From Cellvibrionales bacterium UBA1854 (GTDB lineage: Bacteria; Pseudomonadota; Gammaproteobacteria; Pseudomonadales; Porticoccaceae): a DNA stretch of 51,993 bases. The notes under the pieces were generated by a model. That model did not search any database. It was not told the DNA's origin and saw only the letters and a list, made by a program, of their open reading frames with translations. How positions within the stretch are numbered: position 1 is the first letter of the stretch; the number at the start of each line of letters is the position of its first letter. The translations under genes were made by a program, and so were the position numbers. This document shows positions 1-8,823 of the stretch, in pieces. The stretch is from positions 893-52,885 of the forward strand of contig DDII01000062.1 in the NCBI GenBank assembly GCA_002338445.1. The letters are read 5' to 3'.

Positions 1-456
1 AATAACTAGTTTTTCAGGTGTTGAGCGGGACTTTAAAAGTCTATCAAGCTCTGTTGTCGGATGATTTGGACCGAGTGATGCGGTCCCCTCCAATACTAAT
101 TCGCCAGAGTCTTTTTCAGCCCAAATTCGGGTGATATTTTTCTGTTTGGTCGGACGTTGGACGAATGCGATTACACACTCACCCTCTATGACAACTTTTT
201 TAAAGTGCGTACTGATACACCCGACTTCAAACCATCTATCTCCCCATATACTATGGAGTAGTGGGTCAAACTGTGAATAATGGGTCGGCCCTTCTATGGG
301 TGCTCCTTGAAAGCCGAGATTCTGCGCTTGCTGATCATCATGAATCGAGAGATGGCCATCATATTCTTGCTCAGCCAACATTTGTAGAGGTATTTTAGCT
401 GGCCCCCGAAGTACACCTTTCAATTCAATAATTTCCGTGTTCCAAATATCATGCAT
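1..456 (-). CDS. MaoC/hotdog-like protein, partial at left edge
   Basis: An open minus-strand frame of 152 codons runs from an ATG at 456 off the left edge, so the C-terminus is missing. A GTG at 459 is an alternative start. The translation carries the segment LSIHDDQQAQNLGFQGAPIE followed by GPTHYSQFDPLL. This resembles the IH(x)D...A...G....IxG hydration-site loop of MaoC-type hotdog dehydratases and thioesterase-like proteins. A later stretch (VVIEGECVIAFV) fits the beta-strands of that fold. The substrate cannot be told from the sequence. No signal peptide is visible, so a cytoplasmic enzyme is likely. It lies downstream of the DUF2390 gene on the same strand with about 110 bp between them. 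The fold is inferred from pattern only, and the acyl-CoA role is a guess. Confidence 0.5.
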   Translation of the reverse strand, partial: MHDIWNTEIIELKGVLRGPAKIPLQMLAEQEYDGHLSIHDDQQAQNLGFQGAPIEGPTHYSQFDPLLHSIWGDRWFEVGCISTHFKKVVIEGECVIAFVQRPTKQKNITRIWAEKDSGELVLEGTASLGPNHPTTELDRLLKSRSTPEKLVI

Positions 457-564
457 CACTTGTGAAATCTCTTATCGATCTGGGGAACTTTTCTCCGCTC
501 AGTGTACAGTATACATAAGTCTCTGCAGCGGAAGAAATGTTGGGGGAAAATGAATTTACATTGT

Positions 565-1071
565 TTAGTCCTCTTTTATAACAGATAACAGGCTGTCAAT
601 GTCGGAAGTGCTGACGCTCCCATCAAGTATCTCGATGTAATTAAATAGACTAGTTTTTGCCGCCGATTCTTTTGTTGATGCTAGATAACCTGTGCTCCTT
701 GCAATACCGTCCCCGAATAATTGTTTTTGAGCAAGTTTCTCGGCCGTTAATTCTAACTCTAAAAGATCAGAATAAGTTTCTTTTTTTAATACGTTATCAG
801 AAAGCACGTAGGTTTTTTTAAAGGTTTGCCTTGTCTCCCGAATTGGTTTAACAACCTGTGATTGCCAAAACTTAGTTTCGTTTATAACATCCAATATTTG
901 CTGTGTTTTGAGTTGGCGTTTGAATGATGAGAGCCAAAGTAGGTACATCACTATATTAATATCTGCATTTATCTCTCGTTGCAGTTTTAGACACGTAGAC
1001 TCAATGCCTTGACGCCCATATGCCGAAAGGGAAAATTCCCAAAGTTCAAAAGAGGTACTTTTTCTAACGAT
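565..1071 (-). CDS. DUF2390 / TIGR02444 family protein, no canonical start codon
   Basis: The family signature is complete only if the frame is read upstream of the first ATG (951). Codons up to 1071 encode FELWEFSLSAYGRQGIESTC, LKLQREINADINIVMYLLWL and onwards, matching the W.FSL..Y...G....CL.LQ...G.D.N..L.. W pattern of TIGR02444/DUF2390 proteins of about 160 aa. Between the upstream in-frame TAA and codon 951 there is no ATG or TTG, and the only GTG directly precedes ATG 951. The best placed initiation site is an ATC at 1071, seven bases after an AGGA sequence; an AUC/AUU start or a sequencing slip in the adjacent A-run are the options. Starting at 951 would remove the conserved N-terminal third. 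Function of the family is unknown; it is found beside housekeeping genes in gammaproteobacteria. I am confident of the family and unsure of the start. Confidence 0.7.
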   Translation of the reverse strand: MVRKSTSFELWEFSLSAYGRQGIESTCLKLQREINADINIVMYLLWLSSFKRQLKTQQILDVINETKFWQSQVVKPIRETRQTFKKTYVLSDNVLKKETYSDLLELELTAEKLAQKQLFGDGIARSTGYLASTKESAAKTSLFNYIEILDGSVSTSDIDSLLSVIKED

Positions 1072-1117
1072 TTTTTTATTCCTTACAATTGCATTTAATG
1101 GCTTTAAGGTTTAGCGT

Positions 1118-2593
1118 TTATCTTTGTTTGAGTCGCTCGCGTGTTTCGGGAGTTATACCTTTATCTTTGATTATCTGTTTATAAAGGGTTGCGCTCGGTC
1201 TCGGTATTCGTTTGAAGTTGTTTTCATATTCGATGCCGATTAGACCGAAACGAGCTGTAAACCCCTCAGCCCATTCAAAATTGTCGGTCAAAGACCAGTG
1301 TATGTAGCCACGAATATCAACGCCATCATTTTTTGCTAGCCAAACTTGGTCAATATGGTCGACGAGAAAATTTTGTCGTTTGACATCGTCGGTGTTGCAA
1401 TCAGCTAAACCATTTTCGAGAACATAGATAGTGGTTTTATATCGTTTGTGGGTTGCCCGTAAGATGTTGTAGAGCCCCCTCGGATATATCGCCCAGTCTA
1501 AATCACTTTTCTCCTCATCATGCCTTTTCGGATTAAAAAAATGGATGTTTGGCTTTGATATGTTTGACAAATTACTTTCGACATAAAACTGTCCGTAATA
1601 ATTAATCCCTATATAGTCCTGAGTTCCAGCGAGACCGACTATATGTTTTTTAACGTGTGTGTTTGAAATTTTTAATACACCGCTATTAATGGCATCCATA
1701 AAGTCCCATATAAAAGCTTGTTCCACAGCTTTACTTGAAATTATATCTAGTGGAGCCCAATTTCGCAGCGGTGTGAAAGCGCGCGTATGTTTTGCGATTC
1801 CAACTTTAGCACTTAAATTTTTACGACTTGCATTATCATGTATAAGTTTGTATGCCATAGCATGAGCCTTGAGTAGTTGCTCAATCACATTGATGACACC
1901 GTTTATATCTCGTTTTTCGAGTGGAGGGAAAATCCCTTGCATGTATCCATTATAAACATAAGTCATAGGTTCGTTTAATGTCGTCCAGTGCGAAATACGA
2001 TTTCCAAAAGCATCTAACACGGATTGAACAAATCTTTCAAAATGCTCAACGGCATCTTTTCGCTCCCAGCCTCTTTTATCGTCAAGTTTGTCCCAAAACC
2101 ATGCGGGAGTGGAGAAGTGGAAGAGCGTTACAAAAGGCGTAATATTATATTTTTCTAAACTGTCAAGTATGTTGTGATAGAACTCGATGGCTTCTGGAGC
2201 AGGTTTGTTTAAGTCCTGAGTAGGGAAGAGGCGAGCCCAGCAGATGGAAAAACGATGTGTATTATGTCCAAGTTTAGACGCCAAAGCGAAATCCTGATCG
2301 AAAAAATTGTCAAAATTAGTCTTCCTTAATCGAACACTCTCACTAAATGTGTCCAAAGAATTAATGTGGCCCGGCAAGGCGAAACCCGGACGGGCGTCTG
2401 TAGAAGTATTTCCATCTTTGATTACTTGGCGTTCGAAGTTTGTCCAGTCACTATCCTGCTGATGTTCAACGTGCTGCGATGCGGAACCAGCTCCCCACAG
2501 AAAATTATCTTCAAAAAGCGCGCGCTGCTGTGAGAGTTCTTTTTCACCGAGGAAACTAGGTTTGAATTTTACAAAGGAGCGTTTGAAAAGCAT
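1118..2593 (-). CDS. Glycoside hydrolase family 1 (beta-glucosidase-like)
   Basis: Retaining glycosidase that would hydrolyse beta-linked glucosides/galactosides. The (beta/alpha)8 barrel is recognisable from FLWGAGSASQHVE (residues 31-43) onward. The acid/base glutamate is in TTLNEP (E208) and the nucleophile in YVLENGLAD (E393), both intact. NYYGQFYV and the C-terminal GYIHWSLTDNFEWAEGF substrate-loop motif are also present. Length from the ATG at 2593 is 491 aa, about 40 longer than typical GH1 enzymes at the N-terminus. The frame continues upstream of that ATG through a hydrophobic stretch (WRFLLLSVTTLIGLMLFKR) to a TAA near 2660, which would be a membrane anchor, but that extension has no ATG, GTG or TTG start. 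The enzyme may therefore be anchored if an atypical start is used. It is transcribed towards the DUF2390 gene. Family assignment is firm; substrate is not determined. Confidence 0.9.
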   Translation of the reverse strand: MLFKRSFVKFKPSFLGEKELSQQRALFEDNFLWGAGSASQHVEHQQDSDWTNFERQVIKDGNTSTDARPGFALPGHINSLDTFSESVRLRKTNFDNFFDQDFALASKLGHNTHRFSICWARLFPTQDLNKPAPEAIEFYHNILDSLEKYNITPFVTLFHFSTPAWFWDKLDDKRGWERKDAVEHFERFVQSVLDAFGNRISHWTTLNEPMTYVYNGYMQGIFPPLEKRDINGVINVIEQLLKAHAMAYKLIHDNASRKNLSAKVGIAKHTRAFTPLRNWAPLDIISSKAVEQAFIWDFMDAINSGVLKISNTHVKKHIVGLAGTQDYIGINYYGQFYVESNLSNISKPNIHFFNPKRHDEEKSDLDWAIYPRGLYNILRATHKRYKTTIYVLENGLADCNTDDVKRQNFLVDHIDQVWLAKNDGVDIRGYIHWSLTDNFEWAEGFTARFGLIGIEYENNFKRIPRPSATLYKQIIKDKGITPETRERLKQR

Positions 2594-2650
2594 CAGTCCG
2601 ATTAACGTGGTAACCGAGAGTAATAAAAAGCGCCAGTCTATGATTTTGAA

Positions 2651-3900
2651 ATGCCCCTCATTTTACGGACTCTAATTAAAACAATTTTTTATCTATATAG
2701 AAAACTTTTCCGCCTTGGGAAGAAAAAAAATAAAGTAAGATTTTTTGTAAAGAAAAATATAATCCGAATGTGGGCTTTAATGAAGCCTGTTATGCTTGTA
2801 AAACAAAAATTCTTGATTTTGTCACTCGAAGTAATTGCTTTTGTACTAGCAAAGGCAATTCGTTGGCAAGCTATCTTAATTTGCTGGTTTCGTGGCTATG
2901 CCACGTCCACACACAGATACCAGGGGAGCTTCGGGAGTGGTGAAGTCTCTTTCAGGGAATATTCGGTGTTACTTGATGGTTTCTCTCATCGTAAAACTTA
3001 GGCTGGAGCCAGGAGAGCATCAGAAAGGGGCACGTTAGTCCTGATGGGCGGAAATCCAACCGACGCGAGTAAGGCCCTTTTTGGCTCGTGGCCGCTTTAT
3101 GTCGGGTAGATTCAAGAATTCGATATGTAATTATGAATCTAACGCTTATTGAAAACCGCGTAAAACTTCGTTTTCTTCAGAGAGGCGTTCTATTTAAGAG
3201 GGCAAAGGAATCCTCTTTTGTAATGCAATTGATTTGACTAAGCAAATGATCGACACAAGGTTTAACCACAAAAAATTAAGCCCTAAAGACACTTCTGATT
3301 CTATATAATTTGGGGATAGCGCGAGCTAACTTTGTTGGACATGACCGTGGAGCTGTTGTTTTCGATTATCTTGTTTATAAAAATTCTGAGATAGCGATTA
3401 GTTTGTTTCGCGGTTTTCAAATTTGGGATTATCTTCACAAAAGTTGGTCCAACTTGGCTCCAGGAGTTTTGGTTGAACCGCCACATCGGTGCATGGTGAT
3501 CCCTTGGCAATGTCGATTAATATTCCTCTGAGTTATTAAATTTAGACTTCCAAATGACCCGTTGTCTCCTGGCTTTAGGTCTGCAGCCTTTGCTGCGACT
3601 CGGGGTAGCGAACCATACGATCGAGCAACTCATTTTTTTAAAGAACGCTGTTAGTTGAGGACGCGGCCGACGAGAGGGTTAAAAAAAGATTATGATGCAG
3701 ACCCGTAGCAGTATGGAGGTCCAAAATCGAACAAAGCTTAAAAATACTAGTACACCAATGATGCAGTTTCAGGGAAAAGATGAATTTGCTTACAACAAGG
3801 GTATAAGACTGATATCAAATCAATCTTTTTTCGGCCGCTTTAACCTTTTTGTAAATGATGTTTGGATCTGTATCCGGACGCTGTAGGTCAAGATCTGAGC
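2651..3900 (+). pseudogene. Decayed alpha/beta-hydrolase (haloalkane dehalogenase/epoxide hydrolase-like)
   Basis: No intact gene lies here, but fragments in different plus frames line up in the order expected for one alpha/beta-hydrolase. At 2851-2915 a stretch reads ILICWFRGYATSTHRYQ, like the HG(x)PTS oxyanion loop. At 3310-3531 a frame reads NFVGHDRGAVVFDYL and then FQIWDYLHKSW, a G-x-D-x-G nucleophile elbow and cap region. At 3553-3655 another frame reads NDPLSPGFRSAAFAATRGSE and YDRATHFFKERC. At 3745-3830 TPMMQFQGKDEFAYNKG resembles the strand carrying the acidic catalytic residue. Stops and frame changes separate the pieces, so the gene is dead. The match is by eye. Small intact ORFs inside this stretch are best read as its pieces, not independent genes. 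Confidence 0.55.
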
Positions 3901-4279
3901 GTCATGAGGCATAGTTTAGAAATGAGCTGAGCCATAAGTTTTCTGATGGATGGATCTTTTGTCAGCGTTTTTGGGGCATTTTTCTTGTTTATCATAAATT
4001 TTCAACGAACATGGCTGTCAGCACATAGAGCTATAATACCTTTACGGACTAGATTACAGAATTGATGAGCTTAACTATTGATGTCGATGTTCCTATTCAG
4101 TATTAAATTGCACACTACTCAAGTTTCGTCGAAGCTTAAATCGTGTAACGATACTCCAGACGATTTTCGCGTTTTGCTTTTGGCATGCTGGCAGGGTTTA
4201 TTGGAGCACGAAGATTATTTCAGTGACATTTATACTCTCTAGGTAGGAGGTGTACGCTTATTCTGCCGCATGATTCGAT

Positions 4280-4419
4280 AAAGCGATGCCAGGGATAGCA
4301 TGGGCTGTAAGGTTGAGTAGCTTGGTCCGAAGTAGTTGGACAAAGGTACATGGCAATCTGAGTATTGTGGCTGTTGGAGACATTGAAGATGAATTATTGG
4401 AAAAAATGATTTAGTGAAC
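4280..4419 (+). pseudogene. Possible M16 metallopeptidase remnant
   Basis: A short plus-strand stretch translates to VRLSSLVRSSWTKVHGN followed by LSIVAVGDIEDELLEKM before a stop. This recalls the (Y)P.N..IVVVGD(I/V)....L..(I) segment of M16 (insulinase/pitrilysin-like) zinc peptidases. Further downstream fragments such as DAMAIIADHLLGN (4685-4725) could belong to the same decayed gene. No HxxEH zinc site was found. The rest of 3900-5026 contains only scattered stops and no recognisable gene. Low confidence; the resemblance rests on about 20 residues. Confidence 0.25.
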
Positions 4420-5026
4420 ATCGAAGAATAAAACAGCAGTTTCGAGCGACATTAATGTGCAGTTGGGTCTCAACACAGTGGAGAAAGTTATAAAAGAATT
4501 CGCGCATTTTTGGGAGGGGCCGCCGGAAATTAGGGTAAGATATCGGTTGAGGGTAATGTGTACGATATTGAGGGATGGTTCATTGGTGCTATGGCTAAAG
4601 ATTATGTCAGACCGGAAATGACAATTTGTGATTACCAAATTTTTAGACTGGGCCCATGTGCAGTTGGGACATCTTGTAGCTAGGATGCAATGGCGATTAT
4701 AGCCGACCATCTTTTGGGTAATGGAGCATAAATTTTTACTCGAGGTGGCGGAGTAGCGGGAAGATATCCTAACGAGGTGCAGGTGGTTATGGTCGGTGTC
4801 AAGGTGCTCAAACTAGTTCCTCCATTGTGTAAAACCTTTGGTGGTTGTAGGACTAGCGCCTGCACAGTGATAGTAAGCTCACGGGACTAGAATCGTTGAA
4901 CTTTTACACTCGAGGAAAAGCTACTGCAACGCATTGGCCGGATCCTAAAAATAATACAGTTGATCCGGGATCCGCGCGGTGACCATAATAAAAGGCTGGT
5001 TGTTAAATTTGTTTGGGAGAAGTTCT

Positions 5027-6487
5027 ATGGCTTACTCGAATAGGCATGTGACTCATCAACGCGTCGGTTTAGTCCTTGGTCCAATAGTCTTCATGTTAAT
5101 GCTATATTTTAGTGAGCAGCAAATGTTCATGAATGCAGTTGCTTGGCGGACTGCTGCTTTAGGACTGTTGATGGTAACTTGGTGGGCGACAGAAGCAATT
5201 CCTGTTGCAGCTACCGCATTATTACCACTTATTTTTCTGGATCCGCTTGGTATATCTGCTATAGAGGAGGCAGCAGCAACTTATTCTCATCCAATTATAT
5301 ACTTGTTTTTGGGGGCTTTTATATTGGCATTGGCAATACAGCGTTGGAATCTTCATCAGAGAATAGCGCTATCAATATTATTGCAAACTGGCACTACTGG
5401 TGATCGATTGATTGGTGGCTTTATGGTTGCTGCTGCGTTCCTTTCCATGTGGATGACTAATACCAGCACAACTATGATGTTGATGCCAATAGCAATTTCG
5501 GTTGCGACTGTTATTTCCGGGCAAACTGCGCAATCAATGTCAAATCATGGTGGAGATTTTGAAGTAGCAATGCTGTTAGGTCTTGCGTTCGCTGCGACCA
5601 TTGGGGGGATGACCACTTTGGTTGGTACTCCCCCCAATGCACTTTTGGTCGCGTTTTTAGCTGAAAACTATAATGTTCAAATAAATTTCCTGGATTGGAT
5701 GTTATTTGCGGTACCGTTTGGCCTCATCTTGTTATTGAGTGCTTGGATCGTTTTAACCAAGGTAGTCTTTAATATTTCAACTTCTTCTGACGAAAATGTG
5801 ACTAAGCATTTGATGCTGCTCTATGAAGATTTGGGCTCTATTAGTACCGCAGAAAAACGTGTTGCATATATCTTTATTTTTGTGGTGCTGGGATGGGTAT
5901 TGCGACGCCCATTGGGAGCGAATTTAGATTTGAATAGTATTTCTGACACTACAATAGCATTAGTCGGAGCAGTTCTACTTTTTCTTGTTCCTAGTGGAGA
6001 CAAAAATCAACCTGTTTTATTGAAGTGGGCGGATTTAAAAGAGTTACCTTGGGGTGTTTTAATTCTTTTCGGTGGAGGGCTTAGTCTCGCAGCGGCCATA
6101 TCAAATTCCGGACTGGCGCATTGGCTTGGAGAAGGGTTGTCTCCTCTTTCTGGGGTCGGGGTGGGTTTTTTAATTTTTGGATCGGTGGTATTGGTTGTCT
6201 TTTTGACTGAGATGACAAGTAATCTTGCGACAACCGCGACATTTTTGCCCATCATTGGCTCACTGGCGGGCGAGGTGGGTTTAGACCCTCTGATTCTCTG
6301 TATTCCAATTACATTAGCTGCTAGTTGTGCCTTTATGTTGCCGGTGGCAACTGCACCAAATGCGATTGTGTTTTCATCAGGGATATTAACTATCCCTCAA
6401 ATGGCACGAGCAGGTATTTATCTAAACTGCTTTGCCATCGCCTTACTTATGGTTGTTGCGCTATCATGGGCGCCTCGTTTCTTTTAA
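5027..6487 (+). CDS. SLC13/DASS-family anion:sodium symporter
   Basis: Inner-membrane carrier of the divalent anion:sodium symporter family, importing dicarboxylates (succinate, malate) or a similar anion with Na+. About a dozen hydrophobic helices are visible. Family signatures include WWATEAIPVAATALLPLI near the N-terminus, the SNT-type substrate/Na+ motif as MTNTSTTMMLMPIA, the TLVGTPPNA motif, and a mirrored TSNLATTATFLPI plus FMLPVATAPNAIVF in the second half. Length 486 aa is normal. The ATG at 5027 is chosen because GGGAG lies seven bases upstream; an in-frame GTG at 4979 would add 16 residues. It stands alone downstream of a pseudogene stretch, and no regulator is adjacent. The exact substrate is not readable from sequence. 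Confidence 0.88.
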   Translation: MAYSNRHVTHQRVGLVLGPIVFMLMLYFSEQQMFMNAVAWRTAALGLLMVTWWATEAIPVAATALLPLIFLDPLGISAIEEAAATYSHPIIYLFLGAFILALAIQRWNLHQRIALSILLQTGTTGDRLIGGFMVAAAFLSMWMTNTSTTMMLMPIAISVATVISGQTAQSMSNHGGDFEVAMLLGLAFAATIGGMTTLVGTPPNALLVAFLAENYNVQINFLDWMLFAVPFGLILLLSAWIVLTKVVFNISTSSDENVTKHLMLLYEDLGSISTAEKRVAYIFIFVVLGWVLRRPLGANLDLNSISDTTIALVGAVLLFLVPSGDKNQPVLLKWADLKELPWGVLILFGGGLSLAAAISNSGLAHWLGEGLSPLSGVGVGFLIFGSVVLVVFLTEMTSNLATTATFLPIIGSLAGEVGLDPLILCIPITLAASCAFMLPVATAPNAIVFSSGILTIPQMARAGIYLNCFAIALLMVVALSWAPRFF

Positions 6488-6655
6488 GGGAATTTGGTAT
6501 TAGTATTTTTACGTTTTATGGAGAAATTGACGTTATTTTCTATTCATAAAGTTTTTGCAACCAGTAAAGAGATAAGATAAGAGCAGACCCATTTGTGAAA
6601 ATAACAAATTGGATTACAAATATTATTTTAAACAAAATATCATTCGGAGATTGCA

Positions 6656-7372
6656 ATGGATCAAACAGAAGTGAACAAAGCTGACCTGAATAAAGATCAA
6701 AACACACTCAATAAAATTGACACTGAGGTTATGACTAATAAAGCGTTGGCATACACCTCAAGGGCAATGATTGAAGAGAATCGTCTTATGATTCTTAGTA
6801 ATTACGCCGCATCTTTTATGGGAAATCGTCAGCTGGCAAACCAGAATACTGATGACATTTTTAAAAACCGAGAACTTATTTTAAATGCCCATGTTTGTCA
6901 AAATGATGTTGAGAAAAATTTCATTCAATCACAGATCACTCGGGCCAGATTAGATTATCTTGCCCATCGGTCTAAGCTCAACTCTACGGTTCTGGACGTC
7001 AGTGAGCAAATGGCTTCCATAAATACACAGCTCATTGAAATAAACAGAGCAATAATGGCAGCAAACGAGTACATAGTAGAATTTAATTCGAAACAAATAG
7101 CTTTCAATTCAGATCTGATTGAAGGTGATGATGCACCTGAAAAAGCCACATCGGAGACAAACGGCGCCTTGATTGCCGAAAACAGAAAAGCCATGCAGGC
7201 CATTAGGGCATCGGCTAAAGCCAATCGTGAGCGTATAAACAGCGTTTTAGCTGCGTCTTTGGATAATAGTGACGCGTTAATAGAAAACAAAAGCGAAATA
7301 GCGCAGCGCCGTGAAAGTATTATGGAGAATAGAGGCGCTATGCTTTCCAACAAGAAGCGTCTAATTGGGTAA
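6656..7372 (+). CDS. Orphan Asn-heptad coiled-coil protein
   Basis: Unrecognised 238-aa soluble protein with no signal peptide or membrane segment. Nearly the whole chain is predicted-helix-like, with asparagines recurring every seven residues. For example EINRAIMAANEYIVEFNSK and QIAFNSDLI give Asn at positions 0, 7, 14 and 21, and ENRGAMLSNKKRLIG repeats the NR..(M/I)..N unit. The motif (E)NR.(L/A/S)(I/M)..(N) occurs at least five times along the protein. This looks like a long coiled coil with Asn at a core position, which is unusual because core Asn normally specifies register in only one or two heptads. A good ribosome site (GGAG, six bases before ATG) and consistent codon use support expression. 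It is followed by a terminator-like hairpin, so it is probably monocistronic. Function unknown. Confidence 0.8.
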   Translation: MDQTEVNKADLNKDQNTLNKIDTEVMTNKALAYTSRAMIEENRLMILSNYAASFMGNRQLANQNTDDIFKNRELILNAHVCQNDVEKNFIQSQITRARLDYLAHRSKLNSTVLDVSEQMASINTQLIEINRAIMAANEYIVEFNSKQIAFNSDLIEGDDAPEKATSETNGALIAENRKAMQAIRASAKANRERINSVLAASLDNSDALIENKSEIAQRRESIMENRGAMLSNKKRLIG

Positions 7373-7396
7373 CTACATTTAATTATCTCACACAGG

Positions 7397-7427
7397 AGAG
7401 TTTCTGTTGGGTCTGCGCAGAAACTCT
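7397..7427. terminator. Bidirectional intrinsic terminator
   Basis: A perfect 10-bp inverted repeat (AGAGTTTCTG / CAGAAACTCT) with an 11-base loop lies in the 71-bp gap between two convergent genes and is followed by a T-rich run on the plus strand. Its position and symmetry suit termination of the Asn-heptad gene and possibly of the facing secreted-protein gene. Confidence 0.65.
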
Positions 7428-7443
7428 ATGGATTTTCTTTGCC

Positions 7444-7890
7444 CTACCTCGATCCAGAGAATAGATCAATCAGCTCAAGTGCCGGTTTGTCATAGAAGAG
7501 CTCTTTCGCTAGAATTTTGAGTTGTGTCAATTCACTTCGAGAGCAAGATTTTCCGTTGGCGCGGAGCCAGCTCTCCAAAGCATTTCCCTTCCCACGATTA
7601 CCAGATGCCAGAGAGACATTAGCGCGGGCATCGCTAACATCACATCCCTCAAGGCGACTGAGATTTTGTCCGCGCCGGCTCTTGGTCATAGCGGCCTCAA
7701 GTCTGCGAACTTTGGTATTTGCATCTGCTAGTTGTTTGGTAAGGATGTCAACACTATTTTGAAGACGCTTCATTTCTAACGGCTCATGGGATTGTGCGGG
7801 CGAAAAACCGAAAAGCACAATCATTAACAGCGCAAAAAACATTGGGCTTCTTTTAAAAAGCGTGATTTTTTTCAAGTGAAAACACCTCAA
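7444..7890 (-). CDS. Secreted small coiled-coil protein, unknown function
   Basis: Unrecognised 148-aa protein. The N-terminus has a basic start (LKKITLFKRS) and a hydrophobic core (MFFALLMIVLFGFSPAQS) with a likely signal-peptidase site after AQS, so it is exported. The mature part begins with a heptad-like helix (MKRLQNSVDILTKQLADAN ... VRRLEAAM). A C-terminal domain with two cysteines (GCDVSD and KSCSRSE) follows and could form a disulfide in the periplasm. A second possible start is the Met in SPMFFALL. It is convergent with the Asn-heptad gene and shares the hairpin at 7397-7427. No family is recognised. Confidence 0.7.
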   Translation of the reverse strand: MRCFHLKKITLFKRSPMFFALLMIVLFGFSPAQSHEPLEMKRLQNSVDILTKQLADANTKVRRLEAAMTKSRRGQNLSRLEGCDVSDARANVSLASGNRGKGNALESWLRANGKSCSRSELTQLKILAKELFYDKPALELIDLFSGSR

Positions 7891-8339
7891 TTTTTGTGGA
7901 AAACATTATATTTGTCCTAATCGATCTCTTAATCGGAAGACTTAAGCAATACTTTAGCGCACACCCGCAATCAATTAAACAAATTAGTCTAATATTTCGA
8001 GATCAAGACTATCGACTCTGGTTTTAAATGGACAGCGCTTTTTAACTTAGAGCAGATTTCTATCGGTATCTTCTGTCGTAGCACACATGAATTGCTTGAG
8101 GGTTATGGCAACTCGGGAGCAGATCAAGAATTTTTTGCTGATAGTAATGACCAAGTTAAATATCTTGTTTTGGTTATTGAGATCTAACTCGATTATTTCA
8201 AAGACTACCGCGGTGTGATGTTGATTGTGTATGTCAGTTGTTGTAATTTGAGAACATGGTACCTTTGCCTAGAATTAAATACTGTGAATGTGATTAATAG
8301 GACACAGTTTCTCGCGGTTCCCTTTTTCGGTCATTTTTT
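7891..8339. other. Gene-poor stretch with an unstarted open segment
   Basis: No gene with a start codon is seen. From 7993 to 8187 on the plus strand, 64 codons are open (FEIKTIDSGFKWTALFNLEQ and on to QVKYLVLVIEI, then stop) without ATG, GTG or TTG at the beginning. The wording looks protein-like, so it may be the tail of a lost gene, but I do not recognise it. Confidence 0.35.
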
Positions 8340-8655
8340 CCATATGGATAGAGTTCAAAAACATGTAAATTAGTACACAGCCGCTAATAATTAGCACAAT
8401 ACCAATTACCGAAGCCTAATTTAGGTCCTCTTTAAAAATAACGGATCCAATGATGGAAACAAGCTCAATTCCCAATCAAGACAAAATTGCATATGCCATT
8501 CCGAGCGGAACATCTCGAAGAACTAGAGTCAAAAAATAGAGCGAACACGTATATCCAGCTAAAGCGAAAACAAATGGTATGATCCTTGTGAATTCTTCAG
8601 ATGATTTCAATGCGCTGGTAGCAAAGACTTTGCTATAGTTGCAACGATTGAACAT
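8340..8655 (-). pseudogene. Decayed SMR-family (EmrE/SugE-like) efflux protein
   Basis: Read on the minus strand, one frame gives KVFATSALKSSEEFTRIIPF, FALAGYTCSLYFLTLVLRDV, PLGMAYAILS, stop, LGIELVSIIGSVIFKEDLN, stop, ASVIGIVLIISGCVLIYMF. This aligns by eye along the whole four-helix small multidrug resistance fold, including the (T)L(K).S(E).FT(R) loop after helix 1 and the P.G.AYA.(W)(S/A).(L/V)GI motif. Two in-frame TGA/TAG stops break it. The essential membrane glutamate of helix 1 (E14 in EmrE, normally before V-(I/F)-(G/A)-T) is replaced by lysine. There is no doubt it is nonfunctional if the sequence is correct; the family call is fairly good. Confidence 0.65.
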
Positions 8656-8823
8656 AAGTACAGTGCAGTTTTAACCAATTTGAGTAATCTTTCTTATATT
8701 TTTATTTTGACTTCGCGCTTATTTCAAATATTACCAATCAACGTTGTTATATTTACAGCTGATAAAGCTTTTATGGTGAGGTTAAACTTAAATCCCTTAA
8801 CAGAAATTCAAATCTTTTTCTAA

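Noticed and set aside
503..515. TGTACA-G-TATACA pair resembling LitR half-sites
   Set aside because: The spacing (1 base) does not fit the known operator, and it lies beside genes with no link to light.
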